Part shown: positions 12,076 to 22,887 of the stretch, in pieces | How the letters are laid out: each line of letters opens with the position of its first letter | Position numbering within the stretch: position 1 is the stretch's first letter | Source: Paramacrobiotus metropolitanus | Lineage: Eukaryota > Tardigrada > Eutardigrada > Parachela > Macrobiotidae | Length of the DNA stretch: 64,000 bases | Assembly: GCF_019649055.1 (NCBI RefSeq) | Contig: NW_026570403.1 | Location: forward strand, 62,001 to 126,000 | Direction: 5' to 3' | Position numbers and translations under genes: made by a program | Notes under the pieces: generated by a model | Told to the model about the DNA's origin: nothing | Databases searched by the model: none | Seen by the model: the letters and a program-made list of their open reading frames with translations, nothing else

Positions 12076-15000
12076 TTAAGACTGCTTGACGGTGCTCATT
12101 TCATTTACAGTAGTAAGGCGCAACCCGCTGATTTCCGCAACAGTCCAATTGTTACCGGTTTTGATCGGTACGAAATATTGCGCCCATAGTGTATCACCAC
12201 GATAGATCTGCACTGAGGCTTGCGAGTTGGCTAGCATCCATTGCGAAGCCGGTTTTGACTGCATCGCATTAGTTTCATAGACTTGTATTCGATAAACACC
12301 GGTCAGCTGCTTCCGAATAATGACAGTGCTGAAGATCGCGTCCATATGGTAGTAAACCATCAGTTTGTCCGCGCTAATAGTGGAGTTCTCTCTCACCTCC
12401 ACCCGTTGGGCGCTGTTGTCCTGCAGCGGTCCGGACACCAGCAGTTTAACATCGTACGTGCCAAATCCAGTTCCTCGTAGGATAATTCTGATGTCCCCGT
12501 TCAGCAACCCTGGTGTCATCGCCCAGTCACGGAAGCTATCGCGTCCAGGAACTACTACTACACTAAACGCTGGTGCCATGTACTGGTCTCCAGGTGCCTT
12601 CACTCTAGCTGTGTAATGGCCTCCCGGTAATGCTATCGACCACGTGCCATTGGTGTTGGTGGTTGTGTTCGCCACAAGCGGACCCTTGTAATTATTCAGA
12701 CCATATCGCACTTGTACTTCAATCCCGGAACCTGAAGTAGCGCCGTTAATACTGACCAGACGTATGCTTCCTCCTATTTTTCCGAACCCGTTAAACTCTT
12801 TTGGAGCAAAAATAAGGGGTTCCATGAAAATCTCTTTGCCTAAACGGAAGAAGTGGGAGAAGTTTCGCAGTATAATGGGAGCATATCCGAATGCTTCGAA
12901 AAGAATGCTGTAGCCCGTGGTTCGGGGTAGAGTTAGGTTAAATTCACCCGAGAGATCGCTGGTGGTTACGATAGTTTGATTGAATGGTTCATCGCTGGCG
13001 TCTCGCAGGGTCACCAGGATATCTTCATTGGAAAATGCCCATAGATTGTCAGCCCGGCGACTCTGCCATTGTACCGTGGTATATCCGAACGTGGGTCGAT
13101 CAATGGCGACATCTACGGAACAGGACAAGTCATAAAAACTACCGTCGCGAAGATAAGCAAGAACTCTAACTGTTCATTATTCTGTTGTACTCGCACATAA
13201 GCGATAGTATAGTAAATTCACGCCGCTAAGAAAGGAGAGTATCTAAACTACAGGTGGTAATGAAAAGGTCACATTCACTAATAATTCTCTTACCAGGTTG
13301 ACAGAGTTGGTTTGCAGAAACGGGTGGCGATGTTTCTGCATTCGATAATCCATTATCGGTGTTCGCGGTGACCGTATATTCGGCAGTGCTGCTCGTAATA
13401 TGAATGCTCCCACTGCACAGTGGGGTTTTCTGACGGAACGCTTCCAAACTAACCCGATACAGTGCAAACGGTTTGATTAATATCCGATCGCCACTCCAGT
13501 AAATCCCGCTAGTCGGCGATTTCAGCTCATCCAACGCTTTGGATAGGGATTGAGAGTTCTCCGATCTTAGCGAATCATTGCGACTGTCCGCAGCAGCGTT
13601 CTCTTCCATAGTTCGCTGCAACCAGGCATTTCCATTACCTAGAACACTCTGTACTCGTCGGGCTTTCTTATCCGGTCTTTCATTATCATTATCGTCCCAG
13701 TACAAGGCCGCCCACATGGCGTCGGTAAAATTCGCGGTTGTTGTTGCATTATAGGGAAACAATGAATATGTTTGGCTTATGAGTTTGTCTATTTCATCAG
13801 CGTCCACGAACTCATTCGTTCCCAGGCTTTTTTCAACCACATCCCCAACAAACCTTTGAACGAAATTGGCATAATCACTGGGCCGGATGAAGGTGTAATT
13901 TTGGAAGGCCGAACGCTCGATTACACTGCTGGTAATGGCGTTATACGGAAGACCTTTCTTATCGATACAGAAAGGGACTTTTCGTGAAATTGGCGCCTGC
14001 GTAGCGAACGACACGAACAGATGCGGTGCAAAACGCGCGCCGTCGGTTTGAATGGCCGTCTTGGTTTCGTTGCAAGCAGCCGGTGTGGGACAACGGATGC
14101 ACAGCGACACTGTTGGCGGCATGCTAGCAATGGGCTGCCACGAACTGTTCTTGATACTTCTGGTAAAACCGTTCGCCGAATATTCCACCAGGATCCATTT
14201 GAACGGGATCAGAGAAATCGTAGTCTGTGGATCCTGTGCCCGTACGAAATCCTGGATAGCTGTTAAGTATGGTTTATCCCACAACTTTATTTCGACGAAG
14301 AGACAGTTGGCTCCGGTTTCGGTGTCGAGCATGATTTCCGTGGCATCTGGGAGGAGAGTCACGGCCGGAGCGTAATATAAGACTGGATGTGAAGTCAGTG
14401 AAGTGGTGTTGAACATCTGAATTTGAAAGCTGCCGTACGGAACGGAAAAAAACTTGGTACGGTGATATCAAGCCGGCCTGGAACCGCAAATTAATTTATT
14501 TACAATATCAACAGAGGATGATTTCATGACAATATTATATACAACGTAACGCGATCAGTGCTTCTGCTAACCGATAGATTGTAACTATACGGGTGAACTC
14601 CGCAGCCAGAACGTACCTAACAGAATGTTGCCACCAGGGCGACTGCTTCCACTGGCTGCGGAAGCACTGGTGTTCAGGAACCTGGTTTCTGAGCCTAAAA
14701 CGAAAATTCCGAATGTACTGTTTGTGGAACTAAATTTTACTGCTCTTACCGTTGGATGCGGTCGGCTTTGGTGGTGCCAAGACATTCGTCGAACTTTGGT
14801 TTTTGGAAGGGATCGTGGAAGAAGCGATTTGATTTGTGGCATTACGTCTAACGGGGTTGGTCGTCTGGGTATTGGCTGGTGGTTCTTTGCCAACGGAAGT
14901 TCCAGTGTCTAAAATACATACATATTGTAGAAAAAGATCACTGATGCGTGCTGAGAGATGATTTTCAACGGTCCCGCTCGCGAATACAGTCGTATAAAAT

Positions 15001-15677
15001 GACAGGTGTACGTGCGAACTAGAGCAATATTGCATAGTAACTCATACGGCACTTCCGATGCGACGCTTCCACAAGCCGGATAATAACACTGCCAAGTGTA
15101 ATAAGGGATTTATTACGCTGCGCAAAAAATACGTTCATACGTGTATGTAACGTTAATGTTTCTAGTATAAAAAATAATTAATGGGTTGTGCCGTTTCTCA
15201 AATAATTTTCCATCCACCTATTGCACAATTTGTATTGTTATGTACGGGTATTTTTATCTATAGTAGATAGAAATACAGTACTCGTACATAATAATAAAGG
15301 AAGGAAGGAAGAGATCTCTTCCTTCATGGCATTGCAAACGGCTGGAATCTCAGATAAAATTCATAATCATATATTCTTAACCTTTCTCTCCCACAGCTGT
15401 TCATACGTGTATAAAGTTTAATCTCGAAAACCTAGAGTACAGTGTCCGGTCTGTATATTCATGCGGAAAGAATGTACAGATAAACGCCGTAGCGCGCGTA
15501 TCAGTGACGCTACTGTACTCGTATACTGATGCGAAGTTTCCGGCACATACTTTGAAAGAGGAAGCTCTCACCATCGATACCGTATGATATAGCGTTCTTT
15601 ACCAACATCCACGTACCAGAGTAAACCATATCGAACGAAAGGCACACCAGCAGTAGCAGATATCCGAATCTGGGCAT
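12076..15677 (-). CDS. Secreted multidomain protein, family copy 2 (one-base frameshift)
   Basis: Four exons: 15617-15677 (signal peptide MPRFGYLLLLVCLSF), 14750-14908 (Ser/Thr/Pro/Asn-rich linker absent from copy 1), 13294-14477 and 12076-13112. All introns are phase 1. Apart from the linker it parallels copy 1: CIRCPTPAAC, two beta-sandwich units and a DUF2135/YfaP-like end (GVYRIQVYE, WTVAEISG). Exon lengths sum to 2,441 nt, one short of 814 codons. The missing base falls in a run of seven A (14446-14452) just inside exon 3, where copy 1 stays in frame. Either this gene is a very young pseudogene or the run is a sequencing or assembly error. The rest of the frame is clean over 2.3 kb, which favours the latter. 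Confidence 0.68.
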
Positions 15678-16330
15678 TATTTTAATTCTATTATACGAGT
15701 TAAGCGGGAAGAATGATAAAAAACGTGCTCGACGAATTATTAGCGTCGCTGGCTCAATACGGTATCTCGATCGGTATATCACACATTAGCCCAGATTCCA
15801 TAATAATCCAGATCCTTGGAGTTCTCACAATTGCTGTTTATATAATTCTAAAATACATTGGACCGGATATCATCTAGCCCTGCCCCAAGCCTGACGCAGC
15901 TGTTTTACGGAATCCAGGATTTACGCAACACACTGCTTGTGCGCCGACGGCTGGCGGCTCGATAAATCTTAGCCATTCAACAATGCTGTTAATTCTCATG
16001 GTCCACCGCGACCATCGATAATTTGTTAATGAATACTTCCGGCAGTACTTGTCAGTTCGCTACAGGTACTGGATTCTTCTTCCGGTTCAATGCCGTTGTC
16101 GGCAGACTGCGGCGTGATGTATTACGAAGTAATCACAACGACCGACTCGACCGTTTTCGTCTGTAATAGCAATGCACTTGCCGGTTTCCGCGTTTTGTTT
16201 CCAGTTTTCTCGAAAGACCCTCGGGCTATACAACCGCTAAATTCTTTGTACGCCTTCCACATTTTTTACCGGAATTCAGTTCCGGAAAATTACCTAACAA
16301 TTTTGCCGTTTGGGTAGAAATTCGGCAACT
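15678..16330 (-). repeat. 5' flank of copy 2, similar to 8036-8660
   Basis: Degenerate direct repeat of the region upstream of copy 1, in the same orientation, containing the block GACGGCTGGCGGCTCGATAA. It is presumably the shared ancestral promoter region. No TATA box was confidently identified. Confidence 0.5.
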
Positions 16331-16960
16331 GGAATAGCATTTTTTTGCTCTAAAACAGTTATGGAAAAATGTTGAAGAAGTTTCGCATTATTACATGTGG
16401 CACGAAACTCTTTTATTCCGCTCGCTTTATTTGAGATCTAGTCGTATTTACCGATTAAACATATTATCGTTCCCTAGATATTATTAGCAGTGAAGTGAAT
16501 AATCTAATTTAAAAAGCAAATAATAATGCGCAAAAATGATGGGAAGCGAAAAGTGAGGCAGCAAAAATATTGCTGGTAGCAGGACAAATTTTCAGACTAT
16601 GGTAAGTTTCAGACGTACGATTTTAATGATTAATTGTAACTCAGTTGAGGACTTCGCGGTTCGCTGGAGGTATCGCTGGATATTACCGCTTACACGCCAT
16701 TTGTAGTTGTTAGCTTAATGAAGACGCATTTTACTCAATCAAAACCACCACTGTTTTAACGCACAGGAGAGTGACGGAGGTAACATTGCGATGTGCAGAC
16801 TACCGGTATCGGTTGACATCGCACACAACGATGTGACACAATCCGCGTTTTTACATAACCTACAGCTTATTGAATGATGACACTTCAAAGATGATGGGTT
16901 CACCACTATTAGTAAACGTCTACAGCGTTTACACCACTTTTTAATTTGAATTCAGGGTTA
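16331..16960. other. Intergenic region between divergent genes
   Basis: Lies between the minus-strand secreted-protein gene and the plus-strand Spätzle-like gene, and must hold the promoter of the latter. No gene is seen. Confidence 0.4.
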
Positions 16961-18946
16961 ATGTGGATTACACCGATTTCTGCCGTCAGTATGTTCTGGC
17001 ATATATTCTTCCATGCCGCGAGAAGTCGGAGGCGGAATAATTATTTAGGATTAAGTACAGTTTACCATCTAACAATAACCGTTTCGTGTTTTCTACGATT
17101 CTGTGATGGCGCGGATTATCCGGCCAATTTCTATAATTCCGTGACCCCGGATCCGTATGGGAATGAGATCACGCCGTATGACAGCTCGTATTCCAGAGAG
17201 CTCAGCACCGTCGCGACCATCGCCGTACCGGCACAATCCAGCGCCGACCGGCCACAGTGCGCACAAGCCACGACGCTGACGTATTGCTTAGACGATCCTT
17301 CATATCCCAGGTATACAACACTGAGACAAATGTTTTTAATAAAATTATTTTATTTATTAATATTATCACCATATTTAGTATGTTAAATTATTTTAACTAC
17401 TATAAAGTTTTCGTCTACATATTATTAAATGTTTCTATTTTAAATCAACTTTGTTATTAATCTTCAGTTAATTATATTATAGCTTTAAGTAGTAATTATG
17501 TGATGTTTTGTATTACTCGAGTTAATGTAATCTGTATTTAATTATCTAAATTTTGTTCACAACAGCGCTGATATTATCAAAGATATAAACAAGAATCTGG
17601 GCGGGTTCTACAAAATGTACGCCGAGGTGACCAATCAGTCCACGGCGACGCTGGTGGACGGGGTGGCAGCGGATGAAGAAGAGAAATATGATTTCGCTTT
17701 CTACTTTGGGGATCGCGACCGGACCCGGGATAATAAGCAGTACGGTGCCGGTGCAAATCCGCCGTTTAGAACGGAGTATTACAAAGATGGCGGTTACGTC
17801 TGCCCAGCGTAAGCGCATTTCTGCTCTTGATATTCTAATCACAGAGCAAAATATAACATGAATTATTCTGCCGTTGCAGATTTATTGACTACACCGGCTT
17901 GTTCCAGGCCATTAACGCGCGTGGCGAGTGGCAGTACATCGTCAATATAAAACCGTGGATGCAAACCGGTAAATGATTTATAGTTGTACGAGTATATTTT
18001 ATCATTAACATCATAATTATTTTCCAGTTTTTCGGTTTTCGTTAACTAGGAATTATTAATTTTTTTCGTTTGTCTAATGATTCATAAAAAGATAATAAGT
18101 ACTTATTTAAAGCAGAATATTTTGGTTTATTGCACAGAGCATTTACTGCATTATTTATTATTGCACATGCAGTAACGCAGATACCGTAAATGCGCATGTA
18201 CTGTGTTCGTGGTTGTAAATGCGAAACGTTTTGTTACTATATCAAAATTACTTAACTTATTTTTAATACTATCATTAATTTTAAAATAAATACTTTAGTA
18301 TAATTAATTAAATTGAATCTTGCTGTTATCGCATACTTATTTTCTATTTACTGTATTTATTCGTATACTGTATTCATTCATTTACTGTATTCATATACAT
18401 TTCTACGTCTTCATGCAGTCTGTACATACATGCATCACGTGCGTTGCAGTGCGTATCGAGCAGTGTTTTTACCCGCAAGCCAGCTGCAGCTACATGAGCA
18501 AGGCCATACCGACCAGCTGTGTCCAAAAGTACAGCTATCAACGCCTCATTGCCTATGGTACAGGCACAACACAATACCGTTCTTTGAATAGAATAGCGTA
18601 ACCTATCGTTTCCGGCTTAATAGAGCCACGCGGCCGCGGTTTGTACATGGACGTCTTCAAGCTGCCCACCGCCTGCAGCTGCTACATCCGGCCAGCACCG
18701 CGTCCTGCGCGTCCGAGCAACCCGATTCCTAGCGCCTCGGTTAACACTCCGCAGCTGACCGGTGAGGCCACCCAGAATGTGGGGACCCGGGCGTATTCCG
18801 GGTTCATTCCGTCATCTGGCTCGCAGAGTCAAGCACCGCTGCCGCCGGCTATCACGCCGGATTCGTCGAGTTATGCGCCATATTATGCGCCGAAGGGCGG
18901 GTACAAGGACCAGAATTCCTATTCTGATTCGTACGTTCACTCGTAG
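16961..18946 (+). CDS. Spätzle/neurotrophin-like cystine-knot ligand
   Basis: Five exons: 16961-17310, 17566-17808, 17880-17968, 18450-18557 and 18624-18946, phase-consistent, 370 residues. The C-terminal half has the Spätzle signature: YVCPA, then GEWQYIVNIK, WMQTV-IEQC, a Cys-rich middle (CFYPQASCSY; SCVQKYSYQRLIAY) and KLPTACSCYI. Spätzle proteins are secreted, cleaved cystine-knot dimers that bind Toll-type receptors. The N-terminal half (YPANFYNSVTPDPYG) would be the pro-region. The start is the least certain part: the ATG at 16961 gives an N-terminus without a clean signal peptide, the hydrophobic stretch lies further in (LTITVSCFLRFCDG), and an upstream exon may be missing. The sequence after the knot is Pro/Ser/Tyr-rich. 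An AATAAA follows at 18972. Confidence 0.75.
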
Positions 18947-18971
18947 AAAAATAACTGGTGACTTTTATCTT

Positions 18972-18977
18972 AATAAA
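18972..18977 (+). terminator. Polyadenylation signal after the Spätzle-like gene
   Basis: AATAAA 26 bases after the stop codon. It supports 18946 as a genuine 3' end for one transcript form. Confidence 0.5.
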
Positions 18978-19354
18978 CTTTGGTCAGTTCTCAATACGCC
19001 AAACGCATTTGTGATTTATTATAAACTGCTCAAGTTTTTCAAGCGTTTAGTATTTGCTTGTTGTTTGTTTAATTTATTTGTATTTATTACATGAGTTTTT
19101 AAGCGATCGTCGTATATTATTATTGTAATTGCAATATAAAATTTTACATGAACCGAAAGCTGTTATGGGCTTAGCAAAAATGCCAGAAACAAAGTTCAAC
19201 CTGGTTTGATTGTCGAATGACTGATAAGTAATGTGTGTATAGTGGTTTTTTTAATGTTAAAATTTTAAATCACTTTATTTTTCTAAAATATTACTGTCAA
19301 GTCTGTCGTTTGAACTGTTTATAACCGGAATAAATGCGAACTTTTAATTGATAG

Positions 19355-19976
19355 ATCTGCTTTATCCGATTCTGTACTTGTGGAAAAGCGCCGCCTCCGG
19401 CCCGAACCATTAAGCCTGGGCGACCTGCAGAACGACCCGGATGTAGACTTCAACTACAACCCTAACCCCGCCCCTTGGGAGCGCCGTCCACCCCCACCGG
19501 GCCCACCCGGGGGGCCGCCCCCACCCCAGCCCGCCGCTTCCCGTCCCACCGGGATGTTCGCCCTGGACGAATACACCGGCGCCATGGACGCCGACGCCTC
19601 CCGCAATGAACCCTCCTACTCGCCCGCGTCGCATCCGAACGCCTTGCCCTCCGCGTGGAACGATCGCCGGAGCGGTACGCCCAACGGGTTCGTTCCCGGG
19701 CTGCCTAACCCGGGAGTGCTGGTGGACGCCATGCAGCCGAATTCTCTCGGCCCGTTTCCAGGTCCGAATTACGGGGGACCACCACCCCCTGGTGGGTTCA
19801 TGCTGGGCCCCATCGCGGGGCGGGGTCCTTACGGACCACCGGCCCGGACCTTCCGGCCACTGGGCGCGCCACCGTTGACCTTTTACGACTATAATGCTGG
19901 ACATATGGGCGGCAGGAGCGGCCGATCGGACAATGTCACCGTGGTACCGGATAACAGCACAGCGACCTCAGTATAA
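19355..19976 (+). CDS. Proline/glycine-rich terminal exon, possibly an alternative last exon of the Spätzle-like gene
   Basis: An open frame of about 200 codons, much more GC-rich than its flanks, rich in Pro, Gly and Asn (PPPPGPPGGPPPP; GPYGPPARTFRPLGAPP), with no ATG near its start and an AATAAA six bases after its stop. It therefore reads as a last exon. A phase-compatible splice exists. The donor is GTACGT at 18931, inside exon 5 of the Spätzle-like gene. The acceptor is TTGATAG ending at 19354. Joining them extends the Spätzle-like protein to 572 residues and replaces its last five codons. The Pro/Tyr-rich tail before the donor has similar composition. It could instead belong to another transcript. 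Confidence 0.5.
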
Positions 19977-19981
19977 TTGTC

Positions 19982-19987
19982 AATAAA
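19982..19987 (+). terminator. Polyadenylation signal after the proline-rich exon
   Basis: AATAAA six bases past the stop at 19976. It marks the 3' end of a plus-strand transcript. Confidence 0.55.
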
Positions 19988-19999
19988 AATGATTGTTGA

Positions 20000-22350
20000 T
20001 TTCAAATGGAAAACTTGATGGTTAGTTTGTTGCGTTATCTGGTATGAATGGCGGACTGTTTTACTGTTATTGGCTTTCATTAATATCCTTTGTTGATTTA
20101 GTCGGTTTTCGTAGAATGACGTTTTACGCGGTTTCATAATGGCATCGTTTCTTACAGTTGTTCGTAAAATCGGATCCGCTAGTGCACCGATTTTGTTCGT
20201 TCAAGACGTAGAAATCAGCGTTCCCGTTCGGCTTAGAGTAAGCGCTACTACAGTACATAAACGAAGCCGGCCATCTCTCATTATTGCCCAGTGGTGGTCC
20301 AGCATCCAGATTGCTGAACAAGTGATTTTAATTGAGTTTTGCTCTGCAGAAGAAATCAGTGAAATGTAAACAGCTACCGATACTAGGGTCTGTACGCTGC
20401 GCATACTGGTGACGGTAGGCTCGGTAGAGTCCTGGAGCTGGGCCGCACAGGCCCGCACTTACCGTAAAGCAAGCGCGTCACTGATTGTCTGATGGGTGCC
20501 CGAAGAACAATCGGATGCTGCAAAACACAGAGCGTGTGTACATGTATAGCGCGTGTACAAGTACATGTATAACTATTACGCTCTGCAGGTTGTTTTGCAT
20601 GTGACCTTCACCCTACCACTGAGTAAAACCATGTATACTGATGATACATGTACAGGTATGTATAGACCCCGAGTATGTATTAGTCTGACGATACCATTAT
20701 CACTGCCTGTTATATAATTATAACCGTCGCTCAGTTCGCTGTATTTTAATTTTCAAAGATCGCTGTCCATTATCCTGGACTTTGTGCCTTGTAGTTGTAG
20801 ACTTGTCGGTAAACCACGAGATGTCTTCTTCTTTTCAAACCAGTGTGCCCGTTTCTAACGAAGTACAAGCTACAGGACTCAGTTTAGCGCGTAGTGCGTA
20901 CTAATGCGACATGGCAGTTGATCGGTCTATTTGCGGTGGTTTTTTGCTTCGCTCTTGCGGATAAAGTTGTGATCAGTGTGATCCCTCCTTCTGCCAAATT
21001 GAACAACATTACACATAAAACAAATGTACAGTTCTCGTTGGACCACAGGTCCACAAGCCAACTCTGTGTTACGTATCCATATCGTTGCTTATATCAATAT
21101 CGGCCATAATGACGCACGCCCGCATTAAATTTATCATGCACGATGATAACAAGCGGCAATTTGCAAACGCGGCACCCGTCTTCTGGAATTTGAACTGCTT
21201 GTTTAACTGGCAGTCCATACTAAGAGAGCATACTTCAAGTGCGCCTTGCAGAATGATAGAGAAGTGCAGAATGATAAGCCGGCTGCTGCGATTTTCAGCG
21301 ACATCACGTTTGTTTATAACCGCATTCTATCACGGTTGGCTGTTGCGGCTTGCCGGCTAAGCAGCTGAAAATTTGCTTCAGTATTCCTTGGTACGCCAGT
21401 ACCTGTGAGTCTTATAGATATTAATTTCTCTTTAATGAATTTCACGCGAAAGAACCGGAGGCGAAATCAAAAATAACTGGTAAGTTCAGTTTAAATGTCG
21501 ACAACTGTGTGTATAGCATATAGGACTTGTGAAATGACAGTGCATCTTGACTGTTGCGCAGTAATTAATCATAGTAATTAATGTGCATTTTAATTATTAA
21601 GCAGTACAGTCATAAAGTGCCATTTGGCCACCGTTAAAATGTTCTTTATAATAATCATTGACATACTAAATATACTATTCCAGGAGATCTTTACTATTGC
21701 TACGGCATTAATGGCGCGGTAAGAAGCGCGTGGGACATCGGAGCGCCGTGTGTCCACTAACCATATCCGCCAAGGCTCAAAATAACCGATGATGGATCCA
21801 TCGAATAAAAAGGATTTTGAGGGTAAGAAGAGCTTAACAAGCAATGAACGACATTTTGCGTGACTATACACTCGTACCGCTCCTTGATAACAGCTTTACA
21901 TGACGAGCCGGTGTTCTCGATGAAGCCGAAAGAACCTCGACATGGGAGCAAGAAGCTTATTACGATGGGGAGTTGCTTATACTACCGGGTAGAGCAGTTG
22001 TTTATGTTGATGCCATCAATGCACACAAGTGTTACATTTATCGCGCAAGCATTTAAGCAAATAAACAAGTGTGGTCGTATAAAATCAACAGTACCTAATT
22101 TCGGTAATCATTTGCACTGTATTTTGGTAATTCGGTTCTTTATTTTGGTAATCATTCGCCGGATAGTAGCAAAACAAGGACGACGGTGGCACAGCCGTTC
22201 ACTGGCGAATCCGTCTGGAGCACTTCGTGCCTCCAACCTCCAAGTACTGGAGTACCTTCAACCATTCAGCATACAAAATCAATACAACACTTAAAACTAT
22301 TATTATTTAGTAACTTATTTTAGATACATTTTACCTTTTATAATCTACCT
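20000..22350. other. Mostly non-coding region
   Basis: No gene is recognised. An open frame at 20894-21109 contains a signal-peptide-like hydrophobic run (LIGLFAVVFCFALA) but starts from GTG with no in-frame ATG, and cannot be tied to a family. It might be a first exon read from an unseen start. A large imperfect palindrome lies at 20519-20599. Confidence 0.35.
20519..20599. repeat. Imperfect palindrome (hairpin-forming)
   Basis: The left arm TGCAAAACACAGAGCGT (20519-20535) pairs with the right arm ending TGTTTTGCA (20578-20599), with a five-base bulge in the right arm. The loop holds two further TACATGTA palindromes. It could be a small folded repeat or a MITE core. No target-site duplication was found. 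Confidence 0.5.
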
Positions 22351-22378
22351 CGTAACTTGCACACAGTCCACAGGTACA

Positions 22379-22587
22379 GATATGTTATACGTACAGTTAG
22401 TACCCATTCTTTCCGGCGAGGCGGTGCCACTTTTGCTCATAAGTGTGGCGTACCTGATGCGGCTATTCAAGCTCAGGGCAACTGGCGGAGTGACTGCTTC
22501 CGGATATATACCTCTCGCGTCGACGATCTTCGCAAGTCGTTTTCAGATCTACTCGCCGCTCGCATTTTGGATGATTTTGGCTGTTAG
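22379..22587 (+). pseudogene. C-terminal remnant of a tyrosine recombinase (phage-integrase fold)
   Basis: About 65 codons with the end of the tyrosine-recombinase catalytic domain: THSFRRGGATFAHKCGVP gives the H-x2-R box, GNWRSD the H/W position, and IYTSR the nucleophile tyrosine, followed by a stop. Such domains occur in DIRS/Ngaro retrotransposons and Crypton elements. The first catalytic arginine and the N-terminal half were not found upstream, so this is a fragment. The element class cannot be told from this piece. Confidence 0.65.
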
Positions 22588-22887
22588 GGCACTACGTGCC
22601 TCTTTTATGATGTTATATATATACGTGTCCCGGTGTCCGTATTGCTCTTTGCTTGGTATCCGCTTGATGCCCGGAAGTAAAGTCCATACCCCATGCGCCT
22701 TGTTGCTTGCCGTTAAACTCACACACTCCACGTAACGACAACAGTTCTCATTATCGGTCAGATAATCAGGCAACTCCAGACTACTTCAACAGAGCTCTTA
22801 AACGCCGAAGTAGTGCTTATTGAACTCAGTAATCACTCATTTTTTGCAGCGACCCAACCGCACGCCCTTTCTGTCTGCGCAGCAACA

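Noticed and set aside
19410-19904. 164-codon minus-strand ORF opposite the proline-rich exon
   Set aside because: A by-product of GC-rich proline codons on the plus strand. The plus strand has the AATAAA and the better context.
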